Shown here one piece after another: positions 9,400 through 18,297 of a DNA stretch of 64,000 nt; the first letter of the stretch is position 1, and each line of letters starts with the position of its first letter. The stretch lies in NCBI RefSeq assembly GCF_017305915.1, contig NZ_JAFKJN010000012.1:62001-126000 (forward strand), read 5' to 3'. Source of the DNA: Reyranella sp. (GTDB lineage Bacteria > Pseudomonadota > Alphaproteobacteria > Reyranellales > Reyranellaceae). Made by a program: the position numbers and the translations under genes. Below the pieces are notes generated by a model that saw only the letters and a program-made list of their open reading frames with translations, made no database searches and had not been told where the DNA came from.

Positions 9400-9473
9400 G
9401 CCCGATCGTCTGGGTGACCGACGCCGAGTGGAAGACCGTGGCGGCGAACTGGACCTACGGGCACGGCTAACGG

Positions 9474-10052
9474 TCAGATCGCGCCGGCGGATTCCTTTTT
9501 CTTGGTTTTCGGCTTGGCCGGCTTGCCCTCGGCCTCGTCGCGCTCCTGCTCCTTGCGGGCCTTGAGCAGCTTGCGCAGGATCATGTTGCGCTTGAGCGAC
9601 GAGATATGGTCGATGAACAGAATGCCGTCGAGATGGTCGATCTCGTGCTGCACGCAGGTCGCCAGCAGGCCCTCGCAGGCCAGCTCCTTCGCCTGCCCGT
9701 CGCGATCGAGGTAGCGCACCGTCACCTTGGCCGGACGCACCACGTCGGAATAGTGCTCGGGCACCGACAGGCAGCCTTCCTCGTAGGTCGCGTCCTCGTC
9801 GGAGGCCTCGATGATCTCCGGATTGGCCATGAAGATCGGGCCGGTCTTGACGTCCTCGCGGTCGATGTCGAGCACGATGACGCGCTTCAGCGCGCCGATC
9901 TGCGGCGCGGCGAGGCCGATGCCGGGCGCGTCGTACATCGTCTCCAGCATGTCATCCATCAGCTGGCGCACCTCGGCATCGACCGAGGCGACCGGCTGGG
10001 ACTTCTTCTTGAGACGCGGGTCGGGCGCCGTGAGGATGGTCCGAATGGCCAT
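9474..10052 (-). CDS. def: Peptide deformylase
   Basis: Removes the formyl group from N-terminal formylmethionine of new proteins. The 192-residue product has all three family motifs: GIGLAAPQ (residues 44-51), EGCLS with the metal ligand C94, and QHEIDHLDG with H136 and H140 and the catalytic Glu. A Lys-rich tail (KPKTKKKES) is longer than in E. coli. It lies downstream of argB on the same strand, 62 bp away, and no fmt gene is seen next to it. Confidence 0.97.
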   Translation of the reverse strand: MAIRTILTAPDPRLKKKSQPVASVDAEVRQLMDDMLETMYDAPGIGLAAPQIGALKRVIVLDIDREDVKTGPIFMANPEIIEASDEDATYEEGCLSVPEHYSDVVRPAKVTVRYLDRDGQAKELACEGLLATCVQHEIDHLDGILFIDHISSLKRNMILRKLLKARKEQERDEAEGKPAKPKTKKKESAGAI

Positions 10053-10114
10053 GACCGTTTAAATATGCAGCGAAATCAACGATTTCAAGATCGGAGGCCC
10101 CCGATTGCGACCGG

Positions 10115-11032
10115 TCAGGAGCGCCTGACCATGGTGCCGAGGCCAGTCTCGGTGAAGACCTCCAGCAGCAGGGCATGGGGCACCCGGCCGTCGAGGATCG
10201 TGGCGGCCTCGACGCCGCTGTTCACGGCGTCGATGCAGTTCTCGACCTTGGGGATCATGCCGCCCGAGATGGTGCCATCGGCGATCAGGGAGCGGGCGCG
10301 CTCGACCGTCATTTCCGAAATGAGCTGGCCGTCCCTGTCGAGCACGCCCGGCACGTCGGTCAGGAACAGGAGGCGCTTGGCCTTCATGGCGCCGGCGATG
10401 GCGCCCGCCGAGGTGTCGGCATTGATGTTGTAGGTCAGCTCGTCGTCGACGCCGAAGCCGATCGGCGCCACCACCGGGATGACGTCGGCGCGGCGCAGCT
10501 GCTCCAGCACCATGACGTTGATCTTGGCCGGCTCGCCGACCTGCTTGAGATCGACCTTGAGCAGCTCGCCGGTCTTGGGATCGCGCATCTCGCTGACCTT
10601 GCGGGCCAGGATCAGGTTGCCGTCCTTGCCGCAGATGCCGACGGCGATGCCGCCGCATTCGTTGATGTCGGCCACGATCGCCTTGTTGATCGAGCCGGCG
10701 AGGACCATCTCGACGATCTCCATGGTCGCCGCGTCGGTGACGCGCAGGCCGTTGACGAAGGTGCTCTTCAGCCCGACCCGCTCCAGCATCTTGTTGATCT
10801 GCGGGCCGCCGCCATGGACCACGATCGGGTTCATGCCGACCTGTTTCATCAGCACCACGTCGCGCGCCACCAGGTCGCCCAGCTTGGGATCGGTCATGGC
10901 ATGGCCGCCGTACTTCACGACGAAGGTCGCGTCGTTGTGCCGGCGCATGTAGGGCAGGGCCTTCGAGATGGTCTCGGCCATGCGGATGAGCCGCTTCTGC
11001 TCCTTGTCCGTCTGGACCGCGATATCCGGCAT
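10115..11032 (-). CDS. argB: Acetylglutamate kinase
   Basis: Phosphorylates N-acetylglutamate in arginine synthesis. The product of 305 residues has the amino-acid kinase fold with [10 protein letters not shown] at about residue 38, [23 protein letters not shown] and the nucleotide-site stretch [20 protein letters not shown]. The N-terminal helix (about 30 residues) is of the type that makes arginine-sensitive hexamers. In related bacteria argB commonly follows engB. Here a 2-oxoglutarate oxygenase and a dispersed repeat lie between them. Confidence 0.97.
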   Translation of the reverse strand: MPDIAVQTDKEQKRLIRMAETISKALPYMRRHNDATFVVKYGGHAMTDPKLGDLVARDVVLMKQVGMNPIVVHGGGPQINKMLERVGLKSTFVNGLRVTDAATMEIVEMVLAGSINKAIVADINECGGIAVGICGKDGNLILARKVSEMRDPKTGELLKVDLKQVGEPAKINVMVLEQLRRADVIPVVAPIGFGVDDELTYNINADTSAGAIAGAMKAKRLLFLTDVPGVLDRDGQLISEMTVERARSLIADGTISGGMIPKVENCIDAVNSGVEAATILDGRVPHALLLEVFTETGLGTMVRRS

Positions 11033-11060
11033 GTCCTGAAAACCCTTGCGGTTAGCAAAA

Positions 11061-11086
11061 GCCCTCTACCCGGACCGGGAGAGGGC
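11061..11086. repeat. Short hairpin GCCCTCT...AGAGGGC
   Basis: GCCCTCTACCCGG pairs with CCGGGAGAGGGC with almost no loop, in the gap between argB and the divergent oxygenase. It resembles the CTCTCCCC hairpin elements at 17593, 48256 and 57605. It lies upstream of both starts, so it is not a terminator for either. Confidence 0.5.
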
Positions 11087-11154
11087 TAAGACGGCATCCT
11101 ATATCAGGCCGGGCGCGGATAGAAGAAGACCGCACGGCGCGTCAGGATGTCCTG

Positions 11155-11826
11155 ATGTTCGACCGCAACATTCTCGCCGACCGTGGCTTCACCGTGGCAC
11201 GCGGGCTGGTCGGCCCCGACGACTGCCGCGCGCTGGCCGCGCTGTGGCCGCAGCAGGACTGTTTCCGCAGCCATGTGATCATGCAGCGCCACGGCTACGG
11301 CCAGGGCGAGTACCAGTATTTCCGCTATCCGCTGCCCGAGCCGGTCGAGCGGCTGCGCCAGGCGCTCTATCCGGAGCTGGCGGCGGTGGCCAACCGCTGG
11401 AACGAGGTGCTGGGCATCGAGCGCCGCTTCCCGCCGACGCTCAAGGGCTGGCTGCGCGAGTGCCATGCCGGCGGCCAAAAGCGGCCGACGCCGCTGCTGC
11501 TGCGCTACGGGCCGGGCGACTACAACTGCCTGCACCGCGACCTCTACGGCGACCTGGTCTTCCCGATCCAGGCCACCATCCTGCTGAGCCGGCCCGCGCA
11601 CGACTTCGACGGCGGCGAGTTCATGCTGGTCGAGCAGCGGCCGCGCATGCAGTCGCGCGGCGAGGTCGTGCCGCTCGCCCAGGGCGACGCCGTGCTGTTC
11701 GCGGTCAACGAGCGGCCGGCGAAAGGCAGCCGCGGCTGGCATCGCACCGCCATGCGCCACGGCGTGTCGAGCCTGCGCCGCGGTCAGCGCTTCACCTTGG
11801 GCATCATCTTCCACGACGCCGCGTAG
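11155..11826 (+). CDS. 2OG-Fe(II) oxygenase family protein
   Basis: A 223-residue putative Fe(II)/2-oxoglutarate dioxygenase. The metal site reads LHRDLYGD (HxD, about residues 127-129), with a distal histidine in AMRHGVS and the downstream arginine in RRGQRFTLGIIFHD. A jelly-roll core with FPIQATILLSRP and DFDGGEFMLVE is clear. The substrate is unknown. It lies divergent from argB and is followed directly by a dispersed repeat also found at 35464. Confidence 0.85.
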   Translation: MFDRNILADRGFTVARGLVGPDDCRALAALWPQQDCFRSHVIMQRHGYGQGEYQYFRYPLPEPVERLRQALYPELAAVANRWNEVLGIERRFPPTLKGWLRECHAGGQKRPTPLLLRYGPGDYNCLHRDLYGDLVFPIQATILLSRPAHDFDGGEFMLVEQRPRMQSRGEVVPLAQGDAVLFAVNERPAKGSRGWHRTAMRHGVSSLRRGQRFTLGIIFHDAA

Positions 11827-11827
11827 A

Positions 11828-11998
11828 CAGGGCGCACCAGAGGCGTCCAGCCCGGAATCTGGCCGGCGGCCGGACACATCCGATGCCGATTCCATAAGGG
11901 TTTTAGCCGAGAATCCGGAATCCGGCGCCACCCCCCAGGCCGGACACGCCCGGACACCTCCGGACGCGGCGGACGCGCCGGACGAGAGACTGCAATTT
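11828..11998. repeat. Dispersed repeat, copy 1 (about 170 bp, rich in CCGGAC/TCCGGA)
   Basis: This copy aligns along its whole length with 35464-35625. Shared blocks include GGCGTCC, CCCGGAATC, GATGCCGAT, CCATAAGGGTTTT, CGAGAATCCGG, CCACCCCCCAGG, GGACGCGGCGGACG and GAGACTGCAATT (GAGGCTGCAATT in copy 2). It fills the convergent gap between the oxygenase and engB. No open frame is shared by the copies. Its function is unknown. Confidence 0.85.
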
Positions 11999-12040
11999 TC
12001 CAGAAGCCGCTGGAGTGCCGCGCCCGCACGCGACAGCGGC

Positions 12041-12676
12041 CTAATGGCCGAGCGCCACGTCCATGATCTCCGCGCGCAATTCGGGGATGCCGAATCCGGT
12101 TTCGCTGCTGGTCGGCAGCACTTGCGGATGCGCTGCGCCGTGCTTGCGCGCGACCGCTTCGGCCGCGGCGACGGCCTTGGGGATCTGCGCCGGCTTGAGG
12201 TGATCGGCCTTGGTCAGGACGAGCTGGTAGGACACCGCGGCGGCGTCGAGGTTCTTCATCGTCTCGCGGTCGGTGTCCTTCACGCCGTGGCGCGAATCGA
12301 TCAGCAGGCAGACGCGCTTGAGCGTCGGGCGGCCGCGCAGGTAGGCCGAGGCGAGGTCCTGCCAGGTCTCCTTCATCGAGCGCGAGACCTGGGCGAAGCC
12401 GTAGCCCGGCAGGTCGACCAGCATCAGTCGGCCGCCGAGGTCGAAGAAATTGATCTGCCGGGTGTGGCCCGGGCTCGAGGAGGTGCGGGCGAGCGTGCGG
12501 CGGCCGGTCAGGGCGTTGACCAGGCTCGACTTGCCGACATTGGAGCGGCCGGCGAACGCCACCTCGGGCAGTGAGATCGGGATCAGCGACTCGAAGGACG
12601 CCGCACCGGCGACGAACTCGCAAGGGCCCGCGAAGAGCTTGCGCGCGCCCTCAGATGCTTCCGGCGCGCGCTCCAT
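12041..12676 (-). CDS. engB: Ribosome biogenesis GTP-binding protein YihA/YsxC
   Basis: An essential GTPase for large-subunit ribosome assembly. The 211-residue protein has G1 GRSNVGKSS (residues 43-51), a G2-like SSSPGHT, G3 DLPGYGFA, G4 TKADHLK and a G5-like TSSETG. Its ATG overlaps the yidC stop as TGATG. This gene closes the rpmH-rnpA-yidD-yidC-engB block. Confidence 0.97.
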   Translation of the reverse strand: MERAPEASEGARKLFAGPCEFVAGAASFESLIPISLPEVAFAGRSNVGKSSLVNALTGRRTLARTSSSPGHTRQINFFDLGGRLMLVDLPGYGFAQVSRSMKETWQDLASAYLRGRPTLKRVCLLIDSRHGVKDTDRETMKNLDAAAVSYQLVLTKADHLKPAQIPKAVAAAEAVARKHGAAHPQVLPTSSETGFGIPELRAEIMDVALGH

Positions 12677-14511
12677 CAGGCCTTCTTCTTGCCGCCCTTC
12701 TTGCCGCCGCCACCGTTGCCGTTGGCAGGGACCGGCTCGGGCGTCGCGGCCACGGCCTTCGGCTGAGCCTTGCCGCCGATCGGCGCGCCGTGCTTCCGCA
12801 TGATGTAGTACTGCTGCGCGATCGACAGCGTGTTGCTCCACGCCCAATAGATCACCAGGCCGGCCGAGAACGGCGCCAGCATGAAGGTGAACATGATCGG
12901 CAGGAACTGGAACACGCGCGCCTGCACCGGATCGGCGGGCGCCGGGTTCAGCTTCTGCTGCAGGTACATGGTCACGCCCATGATCAGCGGCCAGATGCCG
13001 ATGTTGAAGAAGTGCAGGATCTCCGGGATCTGCCAGTGGAACAGCCCGAAGCCTGTCAGGATGGTCAGCGGATCGGGCGCACTCAGATCCTTGATCCAGC
13101 CGAAGAACGGCTGATGGCGCATCTCGATGGTGGTGTAGAGCACCTTGTAGAGCGCGAAGAACACCGGGATCTGCACCAGGATCGGCAGGCAGCCGGCCGC
13201 GGGATTGACCTTCTCGCGGCGATAGAGCTGCATCAGCTCCTGGTTCATGCGCTGCTTGTCCTCGCCGTAGCGCTGCTTGAGCTTCTCCATCTCCGGCTGC
13301 AGCGCCTTCATCTTGCTCATCGCCGCATAGGACTTGTTGGCGAGCGGGAAGAACACCGCCTTCACGATCACGGTCAGGATCAGGATGGCGACGCCGAAGT
13401 TGCCGATCTGCACGTACAGCCATTCGAGCAGCCAGAACATCGGCTTGGTGAAGAACCAGAACCAGCCCCAGTCGATCGTCAGGTCGAAGCGGTCGATGCC
13501 GAGGTTCTCGCGATAGGCGTCGATCACCCGGACGATCTTGGCGCCGGCATAGAGGTGTGCCGCATCGGCGCTGCCCGTGGCGCCCGGGGCGGCGGTGACG
13601 GCCGGCCCGACGAAGTCGATCTGGTACTTGATGTCGTTGCCCGCGCCGGTGCCCTTCAGGGTGACGTCGACCTTGCTCTTCTGGTCGGGCACCAGGGTCG
13701 CCATCCAGTACTTGTCGGTGATGCCGACCCAGCCGCCGGTGGTCGAAAGCTTCTGGCTCTTGTTGTCCTTGAAGTCGGAGTAGCTGAATTCCTTGAGGCT
13801 GCCGTTGAACACGCCGTACGGGCCCTCGTGCAGCACGTAGGTGCCCTCAGCCTTGTGCTCGCCGAAGCGCACGACGAGGGCCCAGGGATACAGGGTCACC
13901 GGCTTGTCGGTCTTGTTCTCGACGCTCTGCTTGACCGCGAACATGAAGTTCTCGTCGATCGAGACGTCAAGGGCGAAGATCAGGCCTGCGCCGTTGTCCC
14001 AGGTAAGGCGCACCGGCTTGCCCGGCGCCAGCGTCTCGCGGCTCGACGTCCATACCGAATCGGGGCCCGGGACCTTCACGCCCGGATCGGACGAGGTCCA
14101 GCCGAACTCGGAGTAGTAGGGATGATCGCCGCCGACCGGCGACAGCACCGGCACCGGCGGGCTCTTGGGATCGAGCTCCTCGCGATGCTTGGCCAGGCGG
14201 ACGTCGTCGATGCGCGCGCCCTTGAGCGCGATCGAGCCGATCAGCTCGGGCGTGCTGAAGGTGACGCGCGGCGAGCGGGCCAGGGCCTCCTCGCGGCTCA
14301 CCGTCTGCTGGGCCGGCGCCTGAGTGACCGGCGCCTGCGGCGCGCCGGGTTGATTACCAGCCTGCCCGGAGGTCGGGGCGTTGGGCTGGCTCGACTGGCT
14401 GGTGGTCTGTTGCTGCTGCGGCGGCGTGTGCTTGGGCGGGAACAGAGTCTGCCAGCCCATGATGATGATCACCGAGAGCACGATGGCGACGATGAAGTTC
14501 TTCTGATCCAT
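12676..14511 (-). CDS. yidC: Membrane protein insertase YidC
   Basis: Inserts and folds inner-membrane proteins, alone or with Sec. The 611-residue product starts MDQKNFIVAIVLSVIIIMGW (first transmembrane helix), then a Gln/Pro-rich linker, a large periplasmic domain, and the conserved five-helix core. That core contains FGVAILILTVIVKAVFFPLA, PILVQIPVFFALYKVLYTTI and the LNPAPADP hairpin. The tail is GGKKGGKKKA, a basic end typical of ribosome-binding YidC. It lies 2 bp downstream of yidD and overlaps engB. Confidence 0.98.
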   Translation of the reverse strand: MDQKNFIVAIVLSVIIIMGWQTLFPPKHTPPQQQQTTSQSSQPNAPTSGQAGNQPGAPQAPVTQAPAQQTVSREEALARSPRVTFSTPELIGSIALKGARIDDVRLAKHREELDPKSPPVPVLSPVGGDHPYYSEFGWTSSDPGVKVPGPDSVWTSSRETLAPGKPVRLTWDNGAGLIFALDVSIDENFMFAVKQSVENKTDKPVTLYPWALVVRFGEHKAEGTYVLHEGPYGVFNGSLKEFSYSDFKDNKSQKLSTTGGWVGITDKYWMATLVPDQKSKVDVTLKGTGAGNDIKYQIDFVGPAVTAAPGATGSADAAHLYAGAKIVRVIDAYRENLGIDRFDLTIDWGWFWFFTKPMFWLLEWLYVQIGNFGVAILILTVIVKAVFFPLANKSYAAMSKMKALQPEMEKLKQRYGEDKQRMNQELMQLYRREKVNPAAGCLPILVQIPVFFALYKVLYTTIEMRHQPFFGWIKDLSAPDPLTILTGFGLFHWQIPEILHFFNIGIWPLIMGVTMYLQQKLNPAPADPVQARVFQFLPIMFTFMLAPFSAGLVIYWAWSNTLSIAQQYYIMRKHGAPIGGKAQPKAVAATPEPVPANGNGGGGKKGGKKKA

Positions 14512-14513
14512 TT

Positions 14514-14819
14514 TCAGAGGCGCTCGGCGGAATGGCAGGACAGAGACACCGGCGGCACCGGGTCGTAGCCGCCGCGGGTCCACGGACCGCAGCGGCACAG
14601 ACGGTGCGCGGCAAGGAAGCTTCCCTTCAGCGCGCCGTGGCGCGTCACCGCCTCGGCCGCGTAGGCCGAGCAGGACGGCTCGAAGCGGCAGGCGCCGACG
14701 AAGAAGTAGGCAAGCGTCAGTTGGTAAAGACGGACCAACCCGCGCAGGAGCAGGGCAAGCATGCGGCCCGGAAACTGGCGATTCACCGGCGCTGGCGCAA
14801 GGCGTGAGGTGAGGGTCAT
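14514..14819 (-). CDS. yidD: Membrane protein insertion efficiency factor YidD
   Basis: A 101-residue inner-membrane-associated protein that aids YidC-dependent insertion. It carries the family core [39 protein letters not shown] and [16 protein letters not shown] with its conserved cysteines. Its ATG overlaps the rnpA stop as ATGA, and yidC follows 2 bp after it. Confidence 0.96.
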   Translation of the reverse strand: MTLTSRLAPAPVNRQFPGRMLALLLRGLVRLYQLTLAYFFVGACRFEPSCSAYAAEAVTRHGALKGSFLAAHRLCRCGPWTRGGYDPVPPVSLSCHSAERL

Positions 14820-15181
14820 GGCGTCGCGACGGCCAGGGCTTTCAGGCGCTTCAGCGCCTCGACCAGCTCCTGGCGCATGACGGCGAAATCGCGCTCGAGG
14901 GCGCCCTGGCGGCCGACCAGGACATAGTCGAGATCCGGCCGGGCCTGTTCGGGAATGATCTGGCGGGCGATTTCGCGCAGCCGGCGGCGGACCCGGTTGC
15001 GGACCACGGCGTTGCCGACCTTCTTGCTGACGGTGAAGCCGACCCGGACGAGGGGCGGCGGCTGATCGGCCGGCGCCGGCGCGGCCTGAAGCACGAAACC
15101 GGGCATGGCGCAGCGCCGCCCGGCCTGGACACGCAGGAAATCCCGACGATTTGGCAAACGCCCGGGGCGAACCGGCGCCAC
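14816..15181 (-). CDS. rnpA: Ribonuclease P protein component
   Basis: The protein subunit of RNase P, which matures tRNA 5' ends. It has the family core [32 protein letters not shown] and [12 protein letters not shown] (the RNR motif). I chose the GTG at 15181; a TTG at 15187 in the same frame is possible. No ATG precedes the conserved FLRVQ segment. It lies 17 bp after rpmH. Confidence 0.95.
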   Translation of the reverse strand: MAPVRPGRLPNRRDFLRVQAGRRCAMPGFVLQAAPAPADQPPPLVRVGFTVSKKVGNAVVRNRVRRRLREIARQIIPEQARPDLDYVLVGRQGALERDFAVMRQELVEALKRLKALAVATP

Positions 15182-15198
15182 GGGCAAAGGCCCCGGCT

Positions 15199-15333
15199 CT
15201 AGGCCGACAGGCGCTTGCGGCCCGAGCGGCGGCGGTTGGCGATGACCTTGCGGCCGCCGACCGTGGCCATGCGCGAGCGAAAGCCGTGCCGACGCTTACG
15301 GACCAGCTTGCTGGGCTGATAAGTGCGTTTCAC
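15199..15333 (-). CDS. rpmH: 50S ribosomal protein L34
   Basis: A 44-residue basic ribosomal protein, too short for length-based gene callers. It starts at GTG and reads [19 protein letters not shown], then [19 protein letters not shown], and ends at TAG. The start follows TTTGAAGGAG, a strong ribosome binding site. It heads the rpmH-rnpA-yidD-yidC-engB operon. Confidence 0.98.
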   Translation of the reverse strand: MKRTYQPSKLVRKRRHGFRSRMATVGGRKVIANRRRSGRKRLSA

Positions 15334-15447
15334 GACGAAACTCCTTCAAACACAAGCCCCCGAGCGCTGCCGCCGGGGGCGAAATTCGTGAGCGGTGGGT
15401 AATAGTCGCGCAGGCCGGCAGAGTCAATGAAAGGCTAGGATGGCGCC

Positions 15448-16086
15448 ATGTCGCTCGTCCTGCATGGCTACCGCTACAGCGTCTACAACCGCATCGCCCG
15501 GCTGGCCCTGGCCGAGAAGGGGATACCCTACGACCGGGTCGAGGTGAATCCCTTCGCTCCGGACGTGCCGGCCTCCTACCTCGCCCTGCATCCCTTCGGC
15601 CGGGTCCCGACCCTGGTCCATGACGGCTTCGCCCTGTACGAAACCGGCGCCATCACCCGCTACATCGACCGGGCGTTTCCCGGCCCGGCGCTGCAGCCGG
15701 CGGGCCCGCAGGCGCTCGCCCGGATGGACCAGGTGATCGGCATCGTCGATTCCTACGGCTACTGGCCGATGGTCCGGCAGGTCTTCGCCCTCCGGGTATT
15801 CCGCGCCCGCGCCCGCCAGCCGGTCGACGAGGCCGAGATCGCTCGCGGCCTCGCCGCCTCGACCAAGGTGCTGGCAGCCCTCGATCCGCTCATGGGGCCG
15901 CTGGTCGGCGACGACGGCCTCACCCTGGCCGACCTGCATCTCGGGGCGATGATGGCCTACTTCACGCTCGCGCCCGAAGGGGCGGCGGCGCTGGCCCCGC
16001 ATCCGCGCCTCGCCGCGTGGTGGCGGCGTCTTTCGACACGGCCGAGCTTCGCGGTCACCGACCCCGGCTTGCCGCAGCCGTCATGA
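15448..16086 (+). CDS. Glutathione S-transferase family protein
   Basis: A 212-residue protein with a thioredoxin-like N-terminal domain (YRYSVYNRIARLALAEKGI, residues 8-27; HPFGRVPTLVHDG with the cis-Pro; YETGAITRYI for glutathione contact). An all-helical C-terminal domain follows, with GPLVGDDGLTLADLHLGAM as its capping motif. The substrate is unknown. It is divergent from rpmH and followed by a histidine kinase on the same strand. Confidence 0.92.
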   Translation: MSLVLHGYRYSVYNRIARLALAEKGIPYDRVEVNPFAPDVPASYLALHPFGRVPTLVHDGFALYETGAITRYIDRAFPGPALQPAGPQALARMDQVIGIVDSYGYWPMVRQVFALRVFRARARQPVDEAEIARGLAASTKVLAALDPLMGPLVGDDGLTLADLHLGAMMAYFTLAPEGAAALAPHPRLAAWWRRLSTRPSFAVTDPGLPQPS

Positions 16087-16143
16087 AGAGAGGGTGACGC
16101 CCGGCTAGGCCCCATCCTCCGGCTCCGGTAGAGTCCGCAGGCC

Positions 16144-17583
16144 ATGCCCGCCGACATCACCCTTCGCGCCGGAGCGGCACCTTTGGTGGCGCGCCGTCGT
16201 CGCTTGCCCACCTTCGGGCTGTCGTGGCGCATCCTGGGTCTGGTGATCGTGGCGGTGATGACGGCCGAGCTGCTGCTGTTCCTGCCGTCGATCGCGCGCT
16301 ACCGGCTGGTCTATCTCGAGCAGCTGATCGAGAGCGGCACGCTCGCGGCGCTGGCGCTCGACGCCACGCCCGACAACATGGTGACCGAGGACGTCAAGCG
16401 CTCGCTGCTCAACCATGCGCGCGTCGATGCCGTGGTGCTGGTCGAGCCCAACAAGCCGCGTCGCGCTCTGCTCAACATCCCGCCGCGGCCGGACATGCCG
16501 ACCTTCAACCTCAAGGAACGCGGCGCGCTCGGCCTGATCTGGGACGCGCTGGCGGCAATGGCGCGCGACGGCGCCTATTACACGCGGGTCGGCGGCGAAT
16601 CGATGCGCCTGCCGCGGGCGATGGTGTGGATCGTGGTCGACGAGCTGCCGATGCGGCTCGCGATGTACGAGTACAGCGTCCGCGTGCTGATCCTGTCGAT
16701 CATCATCGCGCTGTTCACCGCAGCCCTGCTCTATCTCGCGCTGCGCTGGCTGGTGATCCGGCCGTTGCAGGACCTGTCGGCCGACATGGTGGCGTTCCGC
16801 CGCGATCCCGAGGAAGGCGGCATCGACCGGCCGCGCAGCACGCGCAACGACGAGATCGGCGTGGTCGACCGCGAGTTCCAGAACCTGCAACGCGAGCTGC
16901 GCGCCTCGCTGCGCCAGAAGTCGCGGCTGGCCGATGTCGGCGCCGCTTCGAACAAGATCAACCACGACCTCAAGAACATCCTGTCGACCGCGCGGCTGCT
17001 CTCCGACCGGCTGGCGCACTCGGACGACGAGCGCACGCGCAAGTTCGCACCGACCATCATGAGCACCATCGACCGCGCCACGCGCATGGCGAGCGAAGCG
17101 ATCGAGTACGTGCGCGACCGGCCGACGCCCAGGCTCGAGGAGTTCGACCTCGCCGACCTGGTCGACGAGGTCGGCATCACCCTGCAGGAGCAGGGCGAGG
17201 ATGCCGATCCCAACCTGCTGCGCAACTGGGTGAACGGGCTCGGCGAGCGCAAGGTGCGGGCCGATCGCGACCTGCTCTATCGCGTGTTCATCAATCTCGG
17301 CCGCAATGCCTTCGATGCCGGCGCCAACACCGTGACGGTGAGGTCGCAGAACGGCGGCGCCTACGTGCTGGTCGACGTCGCCGACAACGGGCCCGGCGTG
17401 CCGAAGGACGTGGCGGCGCAGCTTTTCAAGCCCTTCACCAAGGGCGGCCGCGCCGGCGGCGCTGGCCTCGGCCTCGCCATCGCCCGCGACCTGGTGCGCG
17501 CCCATGGCGGCGAGATCGCCATGACCGCGACCGGCCCCACCGGCACGACCTTCCGCTTCACGTTACCGGCCACGGCGCACTGA
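16144..17583 (+). CDS. Sensor histidine kinase
   Basis: A 479-residue membrane kinase. It has transmembrane helices at about 29-48 and 179-200 with a 130-residue sensor region between them, a HAMP-like segment (about 201-255), an H-box NKINHDLKNILST with the likely phospho-acceptor H274, an N-box NLGRNAFDAG, a G1 box DNGPGVPKD and a G2 box GGAGLGLAIA. No response regulator is next to it, so it is an orphan here. The mobile island begins 24 bp after its stop. Confidence 0.92.
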   Translation: MPADITLRAGAAPLVARRRRLPTFGLSWRILGLVIVAVMTAELLLFLPSIARYRLVYLEQLIESGTLAALALDATPDNMVTEDVKRSLLNHARVDAVVLVEPNKPRRALLNIPPRPDMPTFNLKERGALGLIWDALAAMARDGAYYTRVGGESMRLPRAMVWIVVDELPMRLAMYEYSVRVLILSIIIALFTAALLYLALRWLVIRPLQDLSADMVAFRRDPEEGGIDRPRSTRNDEIGVVDREFQNLQRELRASLRQKSRLADVGAASNKINHDLKNILSTARLLSDRLAHSDDERTRKFAPTIMSTIDRATRMASEAIEYVRDRPTPRLEEFDLADLVDEVGITLQEQGEDADPNLLRNWVNGLGERKVRADRDLLYRVFINLGRNAFDAGANTVTVRSQNGGAYVLVDVADNGPGVPKDVAAQLFKPFTKGGRAGGAGLGLAIARDLVRAHGGEIAMTATGPTGTTFRFTLPATAH

Positions 17584-17639
17584 TTTCATGTTCCTCTCCC
17601 CCTAACGGGGCTTTGCACACTAACCCCGGCCTGAACCTG

Positions 17640-17674
17640 AGTTTTTGTGCAGGAGAGGATTCTGCACAAAAACT
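17640..17674. repeat. Left-end subterminal inverted repeat of the island
   Basis: AGTTTTTGTGCAG and CTGCACAAAAACT form a perfect 13-bp inverted repeat with a 9-base spacer, 30 bp inside the left end. The same TTTTTGTGCA word recurs at the right end, so these are plausible binding sites for a mobilising protein. Confidence 0.75.
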
Positions 17675-17676
17675 CA

Positions 17677-18297
17677 CTATGGACGATCCCGGACATGACC
17701 GAGGTACCCAAGGGTGCTCGGGTCTCTCTCGAAGAGAACGCCTTGGTGCTGGGCGAGAGCCGAAGCGAGCCCATCACTGAGGCTCAGTTTGAATTCGGTC
17801 AGGAGAGCCGCAGCCGACTGCCCGGCCTCCTGCGCGTAGACCTGAATCGTGTACTCGCTCGCGACGAACTCATATCCGGGATCGTGAACGGACAGGACAA
17901 AGTGGTGATACAGGGACGCGCCGGTCTGGCCCACGAACAGGCCGCCGCCCGCTGTGAGTTTGCTTTCGGGTCCGTAGCCCCAGAATCCGAACACCTTCTC
18001 GGTCTCGGCCCGAACCAGCTTCGCGTACATGTGCTCCACCATCTTGCCCTGTGGTGAGGTGGAGTAGAGGAGCGTGCGCAGGAAGACCTTGGGAATGGTC
18101 CTAGGAACCTCGTCGTATCCGAAGAACACCAGCGTCGGCTTGGTCATCGCCAACCGGCCCCGACGCAACCATGCGAACCACATCGTGGTCGCGGAGACGC
18201 CCAGAGATAGCAGGGAGATCGTTACGCCGAGCAGCGCAAGAATCGTCGCGTCGGTCACCCAAGGGCCTCGGGAGTGTCGCCTAAATAGGGCATGCAC
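17677..18297 (-). CDS. Hypothetical protein with N-terminal membrane helix (island cargo)
   Basis: An unrecognised 206-residue protein with one transmembrane helix (about residues 16-43, ILALLGVTISLLSLGVSATT). A basic stretch follows, then a beta-rich domain containing KPTLVFFGYDE, KVFLRTLLYSTSPQGKMVEH and GGGLFVGQTG. I have seen this general pattern in hypothetical proteins of other proteobacteria, but none with a known role. The GTG start at 18297 overlaps the start of the divergent neighbour by 6 bp, so one of the two true starts may be further in. The stop is 70 bp inside the left end. Confidence 0.6.
   Translation of the reverse strand: MHALFRRHSRGPWVTDATILALLGVTISLLSLGVSATTMWFAWLRRGRLAMTKPTLVFFGYDEVPRTIPKVFLRTLLYSTSPQGKMVEHMYAKLVRAETEKVFGFWGYGPESKLTAGGGLFVGQTGASLYHHFVLSVHDPGYEFVASEYTIQVYAQEAGQSAAALLTEFKLSLSDGLASALAQHQGVLFERDPSTLGYLGHVRDRP
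18280..18289. promoter_or_regulatory. Palindrome CCTAAATAGG before divergent island genes
   Basis: CCTAAATAGG is a near-palindrome (CCTA-AA-TAGG) placed between the divergent genes starting at 18297 and 18292. The same ten bases recur at 18761-18770. At both sites it is followed by a short CACC...TGTG segment. It is a candidate operator shared by island genes. Confidence 0.4.
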
